NCBI RefSeq assembly: GCF_019443285.1
Contig: NZ_CP080327.1
Coordinates: 3,096,001-3,160,000, forward strand
Direction: 5' to 3'
DNA length: 64,000 bases
DNA from: Aquisediminimonas profunda
GTDB taxonomy: Bacteria; Pseudomonadota; Alphaproteobacteria; Sphingomonadales; Sphingomonadaceae
Shown: positions 35,547-45,169 of the stretch, piece after piece
Numbering within the stretch: the first letter of the stretch is position 1
Layout: each line of letters starts with the position of its first letter
The notes under the pieces: generated by a model
The model's input: only the letters and a program-made list of their open reading frames with translations
Databases searched by the model: none
Told to the model about the DNA's origin: nothing
Translations under genes and position numbers: made by a program

Positions 35547-36667
35547 GCGCGCAGCGGGTCGTCATCGTCGGTGGCGGGGTCACCGGCCTGAGCGCAGCCT
35601 GGTGGCTGGCGCGGTCGGGCGTGGACGTGACTGTCCTCGACAAGGGCATTGTCGGCTGGGAAGCGTCCGGTCGTAATGGCGGCGGGTGTTCACATTACCA
35701 GAGCCCGCTTTTTGTCGAAGAACAGCGCCTGTGGCCGCAAATGGACGAACTGCTGGGCTATCCGACGGAGCATTCCAAAGAACGTATCGTCATGGCGGTC
35801 ACGGCGCGGCAGCTTGAGCAGTATCAATACATCGCCGGCATGTGCAATCGGCTGGGATACCGGGTTGACCTGCTGGACGCACAACAGGTGCGTGAAGCCG
35901 TTCCGCTTGCCGGGGACAATTGTGTCGGCGGCATTCACTATCGTTTCGGGGGTCATGCCAACCCCCACCGCACGGTTCAGGCTTATGCCTGGGCCATTCA
36001 GGATCTCGGCGGGCGCATCATCCAGCATGCGCCGGCAACCGGCTTTCGCCGCTCGGGGGGCAAAGTAACGGCAGTCGAAAGTGCCCGGGGCGTTCACGAA
36101 TGTGATGCTGTCGTGATTGCCGCAGGCCCGCAGATGAGCAGCCTTCTTGCGAAGCTGGACATTGCAATGCCGCTCGCTGCCGCCCGCGCGGAAATGATCG
36201 TCACCGAACCTGCGCCGATGATGAAACTGGGCGGAGTTGACGGCAATGGACTCTATGGTCGGCAGACGCTGCGCGGCAATCTGGCCTATGGTGGCGGCCC
36301 GCACGAGTGGGTCGAATTTGGCGAAACCGGGCCGCATGCCCGTCCCTCCACGCCGCTTGCGCGCAACCTTTCCCGCAGGCTTGCAGAACTGTTCCCGAAT
36401 GCCAGCCATCTGAACGTGATCCGGTCATGGGCCGGTGTGATCGAGATGACGCCGGATGGAAGGCCGATCCTGGATCGGCGCGAGAACGTGACGATGGCAA
36501 CCATGTCCGGCGTCGGATTCGGGCTCTCACCCGCCTCCGGCCATGCCGTGCGGGATCTGGTGATCGACGGCGCATGCAGCTTTACCGACATCGACAAGCT
36601 GGCACTCGACCGCTTTGCCGGCATTGAGCCTGATTGGCGCGAAGCTCGGGGTTGGCTCCCGCTTTGA
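35543..36667 (+). CDS. FAD-dependent amino-acid oxidoreductase (DAO/DadA-type, beta-like)
   Basis: 374 residues starting at GTG 35543, which overlaps the previous stop (GTGA). FAD motif VVIVGGGVTGLSAAWWLARSG and the covalent-flavin-region-like SGRNGGGCSHYQ are present, with the C-terminal DGRPILD...GFGLSPASGHAV typical of DAO-family enzymes. It probably oxidises a secondary or tertiary amine such as dimethylglycine, sarcosine or an imino acid, together with the preceding subunit. It shares one base with the soxB start. Confidence 0.86.
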   Translation: MSAQRVVIVGGGVTGLSAAWWLARSGVDVTVLDKGIVGWEASGRNGGGCSHYQSPLFVEEQRLWPQMDELLGYPTEHSKERIVMAVTARQLEQYQYIAGMCNRLGYRVDLLDAQQVREAVPLAGDNCVGGIHYRFGGHANPHRTVQAYAWAIQDLGGRIIQHAPATGFRRSGGKVTAVESARGVHECDAVVIAAGPQMSSLLAKLDIAMPLAAARAEMIVTEPAPMMKLGGVDGNGLYGRQTLRGNLAYGGGPHEWVEFGETGPHARPSTPLARNLSRRLAELFPNASHLNVIRSWAGVIEMTPDGRPILDRRENVTMATMSGVGFGLSPASGHAVRDLVIDGACSFTDIDKLALDRFAGIEPDWREARGWLPL

Positions 36668-37923
36668 TGGGGCGCTATTCGGCCTTCAGCCTGTTGCGCG
36701 GTGCGTTCAATGGTCAAAGCCATTGGCAGCCAGCCTGGCGTGACCCGGAACCGAAGAAGACCTATGACATCATCGTGATCGGCGGCGGCGGTCATGGTCT
36801 TGCAACTGCCTATTACCTTGCGACCGTGCATGGCCTGCGCAACGTCGCCGTTCTTGAAAAGGGCTATATCGGCGGCGGCAATACCGGCCGCAACACCACG
36901 CTCGTCCGCTCGAACTATCGGCTGAAACCGCTGCACGACTTTTTCGAATTCGGCCTGAAGATGTGGGAGCATCTTTCGGACGAACTCAATTACAATGTGA
37001 TGTTCAGCCCCCGGGGGGCCATGTTCCTGGGCCATTCCGATTCCGACATGATCAGGCTTGCGGAGCGCGGCGATGCGATGCGTTGCAGCGGGATCGATGC
37101 CGAACTGCTGACGCGCGATCAGGTCGCAAAGATCGAGCCCTTGCTCGACATGTCTCGTGATGCACGCTTTCCGATTGTCGGCGGACTGACCCAGCGACGG
37201 GGCGGCACAGCCCGCCACGATGCGGTTGCCTGGGGCTATGCCCGCGGCGCCGACAGACAAGGTGTGGACATTATCCAGAAGTGCCAGGTCACAGGCTTCA
37301 TCCGTCAGGGCGATGCGGTCATTGGCGTCGAAACAACGCGCGGGCCCATCGGCGCAGGGCGCGTCGGCATCTGCGTTGCCGGGCACAGCGGCCATGTCGC
37401 GGCCATGGCAGGCCTGAAGCTGCCCATTGAATCCCAGACGCTGCAAGCGCTCGTCACCGAAGGCGTGAAGCCCATGGTCCAGAGCGTCGTCATGTCCCAG
37501 TCGCTCCATTGCTACATCAGCCAGTCGGACAAAGGCGGCATCGTTATGGGCGGCGATCCAGACAATTGGCCCAGCTACGCCCAGCGTGGCAACCCGATGA
37601 TTACCGAGGGTGCGATTGCGCAGGCCATTGCATTGATTCCCGCACTGTCGCGCCTGCGCATGCTGCGCACATGGTCCGGTGTCACGGACATGAGCTTCGA
37701 TGGCTCCCCGATCATCGGGAAAACGCCCGTGCCCAACCTCTTTCTGAACGGCGGCTGGTGCTATGGCGGGTTCAAGGGAACGCCTGCATCGGGATACACC
37801 TTTGCGCATACGCTGGCAGAAGGTGAGCCGCATCCCCTGAATGCGCCGTTCGATCTCGACCGCTTCCGGCGTGGCGACACGATCGACGAAAATGGGGTCG
37901 GCCCGATGCCGAACCATCGATAG
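36667..37923 (+). CDS. soxB: Sarcosine oxidase beta subunit
   Basis: 418 residues, normal length. The N-terminus MGRYSAFSLLRGAFNG...HWQPAWRDPEPKKTYDIIVIGGGGHGLATAYYLA and the GGGNTGRNTTLVRSNY segment are diagnostic of heterotetrameric sarcosine oxidase SoxB, which carries FAD and covalent FMN. It oxidises sarcosine to glycine, passing the methyl to tetrahydrofolate or releasing formaldehyde. The start shares its A with the previous stop (TGATG). Confidence 0.95.
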   Translation: MGRYSAFSLLRGAFNGQSHWQPAWRDPEPKKTYDIIVIGGGGHGLATAYYLATVHGLRNVAVLEKGYIGGGNTGRNTTLVRSNYRLKPLHDFFEFGLKMWEHLSDELNYNVMFSPRGAMFLGHSDSDMIRLAERGDAMRCSGIDAELLTRDQVAKIEPLLDMSRDARFPIVGGLTQRRGGTARHDAVAWGYARGADRQGVDIIQKCQVTGFIRQGDAVIGVETTRGPIGAGRVGICVAGHSGHVAAMAGLKLPIESQTLQALVTEGVKPMVQSVVMSQSLHCYISQSDKGGIVMGGDPDNWPSYAQRGNPMITEGAIAQAIALIPALSRLRMLRTWSGVTDMSFDGSPIIGKTPVPNLFLNGGWCYGGFKGTPASGYTFAHTLAEGEPHPLNAPFDLDRFRRGDTIDENGVGPMPNHR

Positions 37924-37936
37924 GGGGACAGCAGAG

Positions 37937-38200
37937 ATGATGCTCATCCCCTGCCCGCACTGTGGCCCCCGCGCTCAGGCCGAGTTTGTGTATGAACGCA
38001 CGCTCGATTCCGTCGTGGCCCTAGATGCCGGGGCGGACGATGCGATGAACAGCCTTTTCACCCGTACAAATCCGCGCGGCGTGGATGAAGAACTCTGGCG
38101 CCACACCTATGGCTGCCGGGCGTGGATGGCTGTGCGCCGTCACCGGGTTACGCATGAAATCGAGTCGGTTCAGCCGGTCGGGCCGGAAGCCTTGCCATGA
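37937..38200 (+). CDS. soxD: Sarcosine oxidase delta subunit
   Basis: 87 residues beginning MMLIPCPHCGPRAQAEF. The CPHCG zinc site and the downstream WRHTYGCRAWM motif match SoxD. It starts 14 bp after soxB and its end overlaps soxA (ATGA). The second ATG at 37940 is an alternative start. Confidence 0.93.
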   Translation: MMLIPCPHCGPRAQAEFVYERTLDSVVALDAGADDAMNSLFTRTNPRGVDEELWRHTYGCRAWMAVRRHRVTHEIESVQPVGPEALP

Positions 38201-40977
38201 CCGGGCCTTCGCGTTCGCCAGATGGCGCGACGATCAACTTCACATTCGACGGACGGCCCCTGAAGGCGCGGGCCGGCGACACTCTGGCCGCTGCATTGCT
38301 TGCGAACGGCATTGGCCTTGTTGGCCGCAGCTTCAAATATCATCGCCCCCGCGGCATCATGACAGCGGGCATTGAGGAGCCCAATGCCCTTGTCACTGTC
38401 GGCGAAGGCGGGCGGGCAGAACCCAACACGCGGGCAACTGATGTGTTTGTCTATGAAGGTCTGGTCGCCCGCAGCCAGAACCGCTGGCCATCGCTGAGCT
38501 TTGATCTGGGCGCCGTCTTCGGATTGTTTTCCAAGGCGTTGCCCGCTGGTTTCTACTACAAGACCTTCTTTGGTCCGGCAAAGCTCTGGCTGGTCTATGA
38601 ATGGTTCATCCGCAGGGCCGCCGGGCTCGGGAACGCGCCACAGGAAGCGGATCCCGATCGCTACTCCCAGCGAGCGGCCTTTTGCGATGTGCTGGTTGTG
38701 GGCGGCGGTCCGGCCGGGCTGCAGGCAGCGGTGGATGCGGCTGACGCGGGCAAGCGCGTCATTCTGGTTGAGCAGGATGCAGAGCTTGGCGGCTCCCTGC
38801 TGCGCGACCCGCACGATCTGGGGCCGGACTGGACCTCAACCATGGCCGCGCGCATTCGTGATGCCGGCGGGACGATCCTCATGCGGACGACGGCATCAGG
38901 CTATTGGGAACATGACCTCGTTACCCTCGTGCAGCGGATCACGGAGCCGGGTCAGGTGCCGACCGACGGAACTGCACAGCGCCTTTGGCATGTGCGCGCA
39001 GGCAAGGTCATCCTCGCGACCGGCTGCATCGAGCGCCCGATTGCCTTTGCCCATAATGATCGCCCCGGCGTGATGCTGTCACAGGCGGTGCGGACCTATG
39101 TCCGCCGCTTTGGCGTCCTGCCCGGCAAGCGCGTTGTCATCGCGACAAACAATGACGACGCCTATCTGACGGCACAGACCCTGAGCGATGCCGGAGCAGA
39201 GGTCGTTGCGATACTCGATGCCCGCAGCGCGCTCAGCGCCACTGCATCGGAGGCCCAGGGCCGATTCACGGTGCACACCAATGCCGTGCCCAAGGCAGCA
39301 ACAGGCGGCATGCACCAGCTCAAGTCCGTGAAGGCCACAGTGTCGGCGCAAGATGTGTCCTATGATGCAGACCTTCTTGCTGTTTCGGGCGGCTTCACGC
39401 CCGTCACGCATCTTCACATGCAAGCTGGCGGCACGCTGGACTTTTCGGACGAGGCACAGGCCTTTGTCGCCGCGGAATGCCGGCAGAATGTCGAAACCAT
39501 CGGCTCTGCCGCCAACCCGCCCGCGGCCTTGCCGCTCGCGCTGCATGGCGATCCCAAGACAAGCTTCGTCGATTTCCAGAATGATGTGAGCATTGCCGAT
39601 ATCGATCTGGCATGGGCCGAGGGATACCGGTCCGTCGAACATCTGAAGCGCTATACCACGCTCGGCATGGCGACCGATCAGGGCAAGACAAGCAACATGG
39701 CCGCCCTGGCCCGGCTTGCGGAGCGGCAGCATGCGTCAATCCCGGACGCGGGCCTGACGACCTTCCGCCCACCCTATACGCCCGTCACCATGGGCCTGCT
39801 CGCCGGGCGCAATCATCGCGATGCCGGGGCGCATGTGCGCAGGCTCGCGCTCTGGAACCAACATCAGGCCGCAAAGCCGATCTGGCAGCCTGCCGGATAC
39901 TGGATGCGTCCCCGCGCCTTTCCACGAAATGGCGAGGATCTCGCGACGTCGGCCCGACGGGAAGCGCAGACAGTGCGCAGCGCGGTCGGGATGACGGACG
40001 TCTCCTCCCTCGCAAAATTCGAGGTCAGTGGCCCCGATGCGGCAAAATTTCTGGAGATGATCTGCGCAACCAGTGTTGCAAAGCTTGCCATTGGCCGCGG
40101 TCGTTATACCTTCATGCTCCGCGAAGACGGTCTGGTCTTCGATGATGGCACAGTCTGGCGGCTGGACGAAAACCGCTATCTCCTGACCAGTTCAACGGGC
40201 GGTGCGGATCGGATGGCGACGCACATTTCCTATGTCCGGCAGGTCTTGCATCCGGAGTTGCGCGTTTCTGCCGTCAATGTGCAGGAACATTATGCCGGGA
40301 TCGCTGTCGCGGGCCCGCTGGCGAAAGCTGCCCTGTCGGCAATGATCGGCACCGAACCGCCCCGCCACATGTCCCTGGCATCCGCCACCTTGGCGGGCGT
40401 GCCTGTCCTCCTCCTTGGGGCAAGCTACAGCGGGGAACGCGCTTTTGAAATCTATGTCGAAGCAACGCATGGCGCGCCCGTGTGGGCGGCATGCGAAACC
40501 GCATTGGCCGAACGCGGCGGCTGCACCTACGGCCTCGAAGCGATGGAAATTCTGCGCATTGAAAAGGGACACGTCGTGGTCAGCGGTGAAGTGGACGGCC
40601 GCCTGAGCCCCCATGATCTTGGACTTGCCGGCATGCTCAACAAGGCTGGCGGATATGTGGGAGAGGCAGGACTGTCCCGGCCCGCACTTGCAGCACCCGG
40701 CCGCCTGCAGCTGGTTGGGCTGGAATCGCTGGGCGGGCCAATCCCCGAAGGTTCAATGCTCACCCTGGAAAAGGGTGTCGGCGCTCAAGGCCATGTGACG
40801 GCGGCCGCCTATCGCGTCATGTCGGGCGATCCGATCGCGCTGGCCTTGCTCACAGACGGACGGTCACGCACAGGCGAGGAACTCATCGCCTCATCGCCCA
40901 CACGGAATCAATATGTGCGCGTGCGCGTCACGGCGCCCCATTTCTATGATCCTGCCGGGGAACGCTATCGTGATTGA
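38197..40977 (+). CDS. soxA: Sarcosine oxidase alpha subunit
   Basis: 926 residues, slightly short for the family. Order: N-terminal ferredoxin-like domain (residues 1-110), NAD-binding domain with VLVVGGGPAGLQAAVDAADAG (from about 165) and a second motif near 300, then a GcvT-like tetrahydrofolate-binding aminomethyltransferase domain from about residue 560 (GMTDVSSLAKFEVSGPDAAKFLE). It forms the tetrahydrofolate side of the enzyme, making 5,10-methylene-THF. It overlaps both soxD and soxG. Confidence 0.95.
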   Translation: MTGPSRSPDGATINFTFDGRPLKARAGDTLAAALLANGIGLVGRSFKYHRPRGIMTAGIEEPNALVTVGEGGRAEPNTRATDVFVYEGLVARSQNRWPSLSFDLGAVFGLFSKALPAGFYYKTFFGPAKLWLVYEWFIRRAAGLGNAPQEADPDRYSQRAAFCDVLVVGGGPAGLQAAVDAADAGKRVILVEQDAELGGSLLRDPHDLGPDWTSTMAARIRDAGGTILMRTTASGYWEHDLVTLVQRITEPGQVPTDGTAQRLWHVRAGKVILATGCIERPIAFAHNDRPGVMLSQAVRTYVRRFGVLPGKRVVIATNNDDAYLTAQTLSDAGAEVVAILDARSALSATASEAQGRFTVHTNAVPKAATGGMHQLKSVKATVSAQDVSYDADLLAVSGGFTPVTHLHMQAGGTLDFSDEAQAFVAAECRQNVETIGSAANPPAALPLALHGDPKTSFVDFQNDVSIADIDLAWAEGYRSVEHLKRYTTLGMATDQGKTSNMAALARLAERQHASIPDAGLTTFRPPYTPVTMGLLAGRNHRDAGAHVRRLALWNQHQAAKPIWQPAGYWMRPRAFPRNGEDLATSARREAQTVRSAVGMTDVSSLAKFEVSGPDAAKFLEMICATSVAKLAIGRGRYTFMLREDGLVFDDGTVWRLDENRYLLTSSTGGADRMATHISYVRQVLHPELRVSAVNVQEHYAGIAVAGPLAKAALSAMIGTEPPRHMSLASATLAGVPVLLLGASYSGERAFEIYVEATHGAPVWAACETALAERGGCTYGLEAMEILRIEKGHVVVSGEVDGRLSPHDLGLAGMLNKAGGYVGEAGLSRPALAAPGRLQLVGLESLGGPIPEGSMLTLEKGVGAQGHVTAAAYRVMSGDPIALALLTDGRSRTGEELIASSPTRNQYVRVRVTAPHFYDPAGERYRD

Positions 40978-41455
40978 CGTGACGATCTCCACCCTCCCCC
41001 CTGCCCCGCTCCATGCCCTTGAAATCTGGAGCAATGCGCAGGCCGTGGCCAAGCGATTTCAAAAGGCGGCTGGCTTCGACTTGCCGCCCATGGGTCAATC
41101 AGCAGGCAATGCGGCAATTCAGCTCATCCGTTTTGAACCAACCGTCTGGCTGGTCGAGGGAGATGTGACGGGGCTTGAGTCTGTCCTTGGCGACGATGGG
41201 GCGCTGACCGCGATCGGGGGTGGCATCGTCCGCGTTGCCATGTCTGGCGCGGGCTGGCGCCGTCTGCTGATGGAAGGCGGCGTCTTCGATGCCGAAGATC
41301 CGGCATTCGGACCCGGACGCAGCGCGGCAACGATCATCGATCATGTGAATGTCCGTCTGCATGTGACGGGCGAAGCTCAGTGCACTGCCTATGTGCCGTC
41401 CAGTTACGCGCATGACCTGATCGAATTCTGGAACGCTGCGACCAGCCTGGCGTGA
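40970..41455 (+). CDS. soxG: Sarcosine oxidase gamma subunit
   Basis: 161 residues from GTG 40970, chosen because GGGGAA sits 7 bp upstream and the short overlap with soxA is typical; the open frame extends into soxA. The C-terminal half (RVAMSGAGWRRLLMEGGVFD...ATIIDHVNVRLH...SSYAHDLIEFWNAA) matches the SoxG fold. It completes soxBDAG and is convergent with the amidase gene 3 bp downstream. Confidence 0.88.
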   Translation: MIDVTISTLPPAPLHALEIWSNAQAVAKRFQKAAGFDLPPMGQSAGNAAIQLIRFEPTVWLVEGDVTGLESVLGDDGALTAIGGGIVRVAMSGAGWRRLLMEGGVFDAEDPAFGPGRSAATIIDHVNVRLHVTGEAQCTAYVPSSYAHDLIEFWNAATSLA

Positions 41456-41458
41456 TCG

Positions 41459-42088
41459 CTATGCGGCGGTGCTCCGCGCGAGCAGGCCAAGTGCATCGGC
41501 TTCGCTGATCACTTCGGCATATTTGGCCTGCAGATCGAACAGATTGGCATCATGCGGTGCGGGATGCCGATCGCCGCACGCCTCACGCACGACGAAGGGG
41601 GCGAAGCCATATTGCAAGGCATCGAGCGTCGTTGCCCGGACGCAGCCGGACGTGGAAAGCCCGGTAATGAGCAGCGTGTCGATGCCCATCTCATGCAGGA
41701 TCCTGTCCAGCCCGGTGCCGAAGAATGCCGATGCATATTGCTTGGATATGACACGCTCGCCATCTGCGGGTTGCAGCTCCTTCGGAAAGTCTCCCAGCGG
41801 AGAACCTGCATCGAAGGCCTTCAGGGCCGGGATCTTCTTGTAGAACAATCCGCCATTCGCCCCGCCCGGCTCATAGACCACATTGGTGAAAATGACCGGG
41901 ACGTGACTGGCGCGCGCCGCCGCGACAAGCCGGACATTGCTGGCAAGGGCCGATTCAACGCCCGCATAGAGCGGAGACTCCGGCACCAGATAGGCCATGA
42001 CGAAATCGACGACGAGAAGGGCCGGATGGCTGCCGAATGCAAGGGTTCCGTTGAACGTCCCCGCATAATTTGCAGCCGCATCATTCAT
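41459..42088 (-). CDS. Isochorismatase-family amidase, N-carbamoylsarcosine amidohydrolase-like
   Basis: 209 residues. The cysteine-hydrolase triad is complete: D28 (VVDFVMAY), K116 (SKQYASAF) and C149 (STSGCVRAT). The VMAYLVPESPLYAG segment resembles N-carbamoylsarcosine amidases, which yield sarcosine, CO2 and ammonia. It lies beside soxG on one side and the hydantoinase genes on the other, consistent with a route to sarcosine. Other isochorismatase-family amidases cannot be excluded. The ATG abuts the CoA-transferase stop. Confidence 0.83.
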   Translation of the reverse strand: MNDAAANYAGTFNGTLAFGSHPALLVVDFVMAYLVPESPLYAGVESALASNVRLVAAARASHVPVIFTNVVYEPGGANGGLFYKKIPALKAFDAGSPLGDFPKELQPADGERVISKQYASAFFGTGLDRILHEMGIDTLLITGLSTSGCVRATTLDALQYGFAPFVVREACGDRHPAPHDANLFDLQAKYAEVISEADALGLLARSTAA

Positions 42089-43281
42089 CAGATCGCGCCC
42101 GCTGCCTGCAGCTCTTCGATCTCTTTCGGCGTCAGGCCCAGCAAGCCGCCGTAGACATCGGCATTATGCTGACCGACTTTCGACGGCGCTGGTGTCCGGA
42201 TCGAGCTGGGCGTTTCAGACAGACGTGGCACCACATTCTGCATCTTGAGTTTGCCAAAACGCTCCGTCTCGACCTCGACAATCGCCTCTCGTGCCTGGAA
42301 ATGCGGATCTGCAAACATTTCCGGAGCGCGATAGACCTTGCCCGCGGGCACGGAGTGCTGGATCATCAAGGCTTCGACCTCGGCAATCGTATGCTGCGCC
42401 GTCCAGCGATTGATGAGGGCATCAAGCTCGATCTGGTTTTCGCCGCGCGCAATGTGCGTTGCATAGCGCGGGTCCTTCGCCAGTTCGGGCTGACCCATCG
42501 CCTGGGCAAGGCGGGCAAAGATCGCATCGCCATTGCCGCCAATCATGAATTCGCCGTCGCTGCACATGTAGACGTTGGACGGCGCAATCCCTTTGAGGAA
42601 GGAGCCGGACCGTTCCCGGATGATGCCCATCCTGTCATATTCGGGAATGACGCTTTCCATCACCTGCAGAACCGCTTCATAGAGCGCAGTGTCAACGACC
42701 TGGCCCTTGCCTGTCCGTTCCCGAACATGAAGGGCCGCCAACACGCCCATGCAGCCGTAGGTTGCCGTCAGCGAGTCGCCGATGGAAATGCCCATCCGGC
42801 TTGGCGGGCGATCCGGTTCACCGACAATATAGCGCCATCCGCCCATCGCCTCGCCGATGCCGCCATAGCCTGCGCGGTCTGAATAGGGACCGGTCTGCCC
42901 GTATCCGGACATGCGCGCAATGATGAGGCGCGGATTGATTGCGTGCAGCGCGTCCGGACCAAGGCCCCATTTTTCGAGCGTGCCTGGCTTGAAGTTTTCA
43001 ATAAGGACATCGGCATGCGCAACAAGCTTGCGGACAAGGTCCTGTCCTTCGGGGATGCGAAGGTTGGCGGACACAGACTTCTTGTTGCGGGCAATGACCT
43101 CCCAATTGACCTTGTCCTTGCCGTCGCCCCACAGGCGCATCGGATCGCCCGCGCCCGGCGGCTCCACCTTGATGACATCCGCGCCCATATCCCCCAGCAA
43201 TTGTCCGCAGAACGGCCCGGCCAGAAGCTGGCCGAGTTCAACCACGCGAATATCGCTCAATGCGCCAGAATTCTCGCCCAT
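42088..43281 (-). CDS. Family III CoA-transferase (CaiB/BaiF)
   Basis: 397 residues. N-terminal IRVVELGQLLAGPFCGQLLGDMGADVIKVEPPGAGDPMR is typical, and the Asp that forms the acyl intermediate is in QVVDTALYEAV. It transfers CoA between carboxylic acids. The start at 43281 follows the hyuB stop by 1 bp; the longer frame to 43476 lies inside hyuB. Its presence with HMG-CoA lyase implies that the GntR-linked pathway goes through a CoA thioester. Confidence 0.9.
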   Translation of the reverse strand: MGENSGALSDIRVVELGQLLAGPFCGQLLGDMGADVIKVEPPGAGDPMRLWGDGKDKVNWEVIARNKKSVSANLRIPEGQDLVRKLVAHADVLIENFKPGTLEKWGLGPDALHAINPRLIIARMSGYGQTGPYSDRAGYGGIGEAMGGWRYIVGEPDRPPSRMGISIGDSLTATYGCMGVLAALHVRERTGKGQVVDTALYEAVLQVMESVIPEYDRMGIIRERSGSFLKGIAPSNVYMCSDGEFMIGGNGDAIFARLAQAMGQPELAKDPRYATHIARGENQIELDALINRWTAQHTIAEVEALMIQHSVPAGKVYRAPEMFADPHFQAREAIVEVETERFGKLKMQNVVPRLSETPSSIRTPAPSKVGQHNADVYGGLLGLTPKEIEELQAAGAI

Positions 43282-43282
43282 G

Positions 43283-45157
43283 TTATTCTGCCGCCTCTGC
43301 CATCGCCCAGACGGGCTGTACGGGTGCTGCCAGTCCTGTCTCGGCCTCGCAGGCCGAGCGCAATGCCTCGACCCCCGGACCATAATCGAACAGCGGCAAT
43401 GCCCCACGACCGGCGCGCATGCTGGCCCGAAGCGCATCCGTCGCGGCCTGATCGATCTCGCCATTGTCATTGGCAATCACGCCATAGGCCTTTGCACCTT
43501 CACTGGTGACCAGACCCTGCGTGATTTCCTTGCCGACGAGGGCCGGGTCGCGATCAAGTGGATCGCCCCATCCACCGCCGCCCCAGGTGATGAAATGCAG
43601 CTGGTCGCCTTTGGCAACGCTGACATCCTCGACCTTGTTGCCAACGATCTCACGACTGCCGTCGGCCCGTTCGAGAATCTTCCGTGCACGCTTGCCCGGC
43701 AGTCCTCCATTCACGCCCCAGGGCGGAACGAACCAGCGATCGTCATGGATCGAAATCGTGCCATCGGCGAGGAAGCGATAGGTCATGTGAATCCCGTTGC
43801 CACCCCGGTGGAGGCCAGCACCGCCACTGTCCGGCTCCGTCTCGTACCGTTCGATCATCAGCGGGAAATAGCGCTCCAGAAACTCGTTCGGCACGTTGGT
43901 AAAGCCCGGCCAGAGCGAATGCCCGTCCGGCCCATCGCCCAGCGGTCTGCCGGGAATGCCACCAAAGCCGATCTGGAAGAGCTGGAACCAGTCTCCCTTG
44001 GCATCATTGCCCGAATAGAACAGGTGAGGCGATGACGAAAAGCCGGCTGCATTGAGGAATTCGGGGGTCTTCTGGCCCAGAAGACCGCCCAGAATATCGA
44101 AAATGCGGCCCAGGGCGTGCGTCCGTCCGGAGAGTGCCGCCGGGAACTTCGGCTTGAGCAGAGACCCTTCCGGAATACGCACATCGATCAGGTCGTAGAA
44201 GCCGTCATTGAACAGGATCTGCGGATCGAAGACCATGATCATGTAGATGCCGAAGAACATCTTGAACATGTTCTCGTTCAGGAAGAAGTTGATCGACGCC
44301 TGGCTCTGCGGGTCTGTTCCTGCGAAATCGAGGATGACCTTTTCGCCCTCGCGCCACATCGTGCACTTGATGCGATACGGGCCATAACCCATCCCGTCGT
44401 CACAGATATAATCCTCGAAACTGACCGGCTCTTCGGCGACAGCCATCGCAATAAGGGATTTCATCGCGCGATGATTGCGCGCCAGAAGCTCCTGAGTGGC
44501 CGAGACATAGACGTCATCGCCGAATCGTTCGGCCATTTCGATCACGCGCCGGGCGGCAACGCGGCAGGACGCGATCAAGGCATTGAGGTCCGCCTGGCAC
44601 CAGTCCGGCTTGCGCGTCTGGTGCATGACAAGCTTCATCAGGTCCGCATTATATTCGCCTTTTTTCCATATCTTGACCGGTGGAATGCGCACGCCTTCTT
44701 CAAAGATCGAGCGGGCGTTGATGGGCATCGAACCGACAACCTTGCCGCCAATGTCGGACTGGTGGCCGAACATCGAAGTATAGGCGATCAGCCTCCCGTC
44801 TTTGAACACCGGCAACAGGACGAGCCAGTCGTTCGAATGGCTGACGGCCCCTGCGCAACTATAGGGGTCGGACAGGAAGATCATGTCTCCGTCCTCAAGC
44901 GTCCCGTCGAAATTATCGAGGAACCCGCCGATAAAACTACCGAACTGGCCGACGATCATCCGCCCGAGATGGTCCGCGATCAGCGGGAAGGCATCGCCCT
45001 GCTCGCGAATGCCGGGCGACATGGCGGTGCGCACAAGTGTGGCATCCATTTCGATGCGCGCATTGCGCAGGGCGTTTTCGACAATGTCGAGCGTAACAGG
45101 ATCAATATCGATCTTGCGGAACGGCGTCTGGTTCGTGGCGACAATGGTTGCGGGCAT
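43283..45157 (-). CDS. hyuB: Hydantoinase B/oxoprolinase beta-type subunit
   Basis: 624 residues of the hydantoinase B family (IDIDPVTLDIVENALRNARIEMDATLVRTAMSPGIREQGDAFP; FIGGFLDNFDGTLEDGDMIFLSDPY). With HyuA it forms ATP-dependent N-methylhydantoinase or 5-oxoprolinase; some relatives are carboxylases such as acetophenone carboxylase. GAGGAGC precedes the ATG. It lies between hyuA (12-bp gap) and the CoA-transferase. Confidence 0.92.
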   Translation of the reverse strand: MPATIVATNQTPFRKIDIDPVTLDIVENALRNARIEMDATLVRTAMSPGIREQGDAFPLIADHLGRMIVGQFGSFIGGFLDNFDGTLEDGDMIFLSDPYSCAGAVSHSNDWLVLLPVFKDGRLIAYTSMFGHQSDIGGKVVGSMPINARSIFEEGVRIPPVKIWKKGEYNADLMKLVMHQTRKPDWCQADLNALIASCRVAARRVIEMAERFGDDVYVSATQELLARNHRAMKSLIAMAVAEEPVSFEDYICDDGMGYGPYRIKCTMWREGEKVILDFAGTDPQSQASINFFLNENMFKMFFGIYMIMVFDPQILFNDGFYDLIDVRIPEGSLLKPKFPAALSGRTHALGRIFDILGGLLGQKTPEFLNAAGFSSSPHLFYSGNDAKGDWFQLFQIGFGGIPGRPLGDGPDGHSLWPGFTNVPNEFLERYFPLMIERYETEPDSGGAGLHRGGNGIHMTYRFLADGTISIHDDRWFVPPWGVNGGLPGKRARKILERADGSREIVGNKVEDVSVAKGDQLHFITWGGGGWGDPLDRDPALVGKEITQGLVTSEGAKAYGVIANDNGEIDQAATDALRASMRAGRGALPLFDYGPGVEALRSACEAETGLAAPVQPVWAMAEAAE

Positions 45158-45169
45158 GTACGTTGCTCC

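Noticed and set aside
36286-37947. 553-residue minus-strand open frame opposite soxB
   Set aside because: Antisense shadow of soxB and the end of the preceding FAD gene, with no recognisable motif and no ribosome site.
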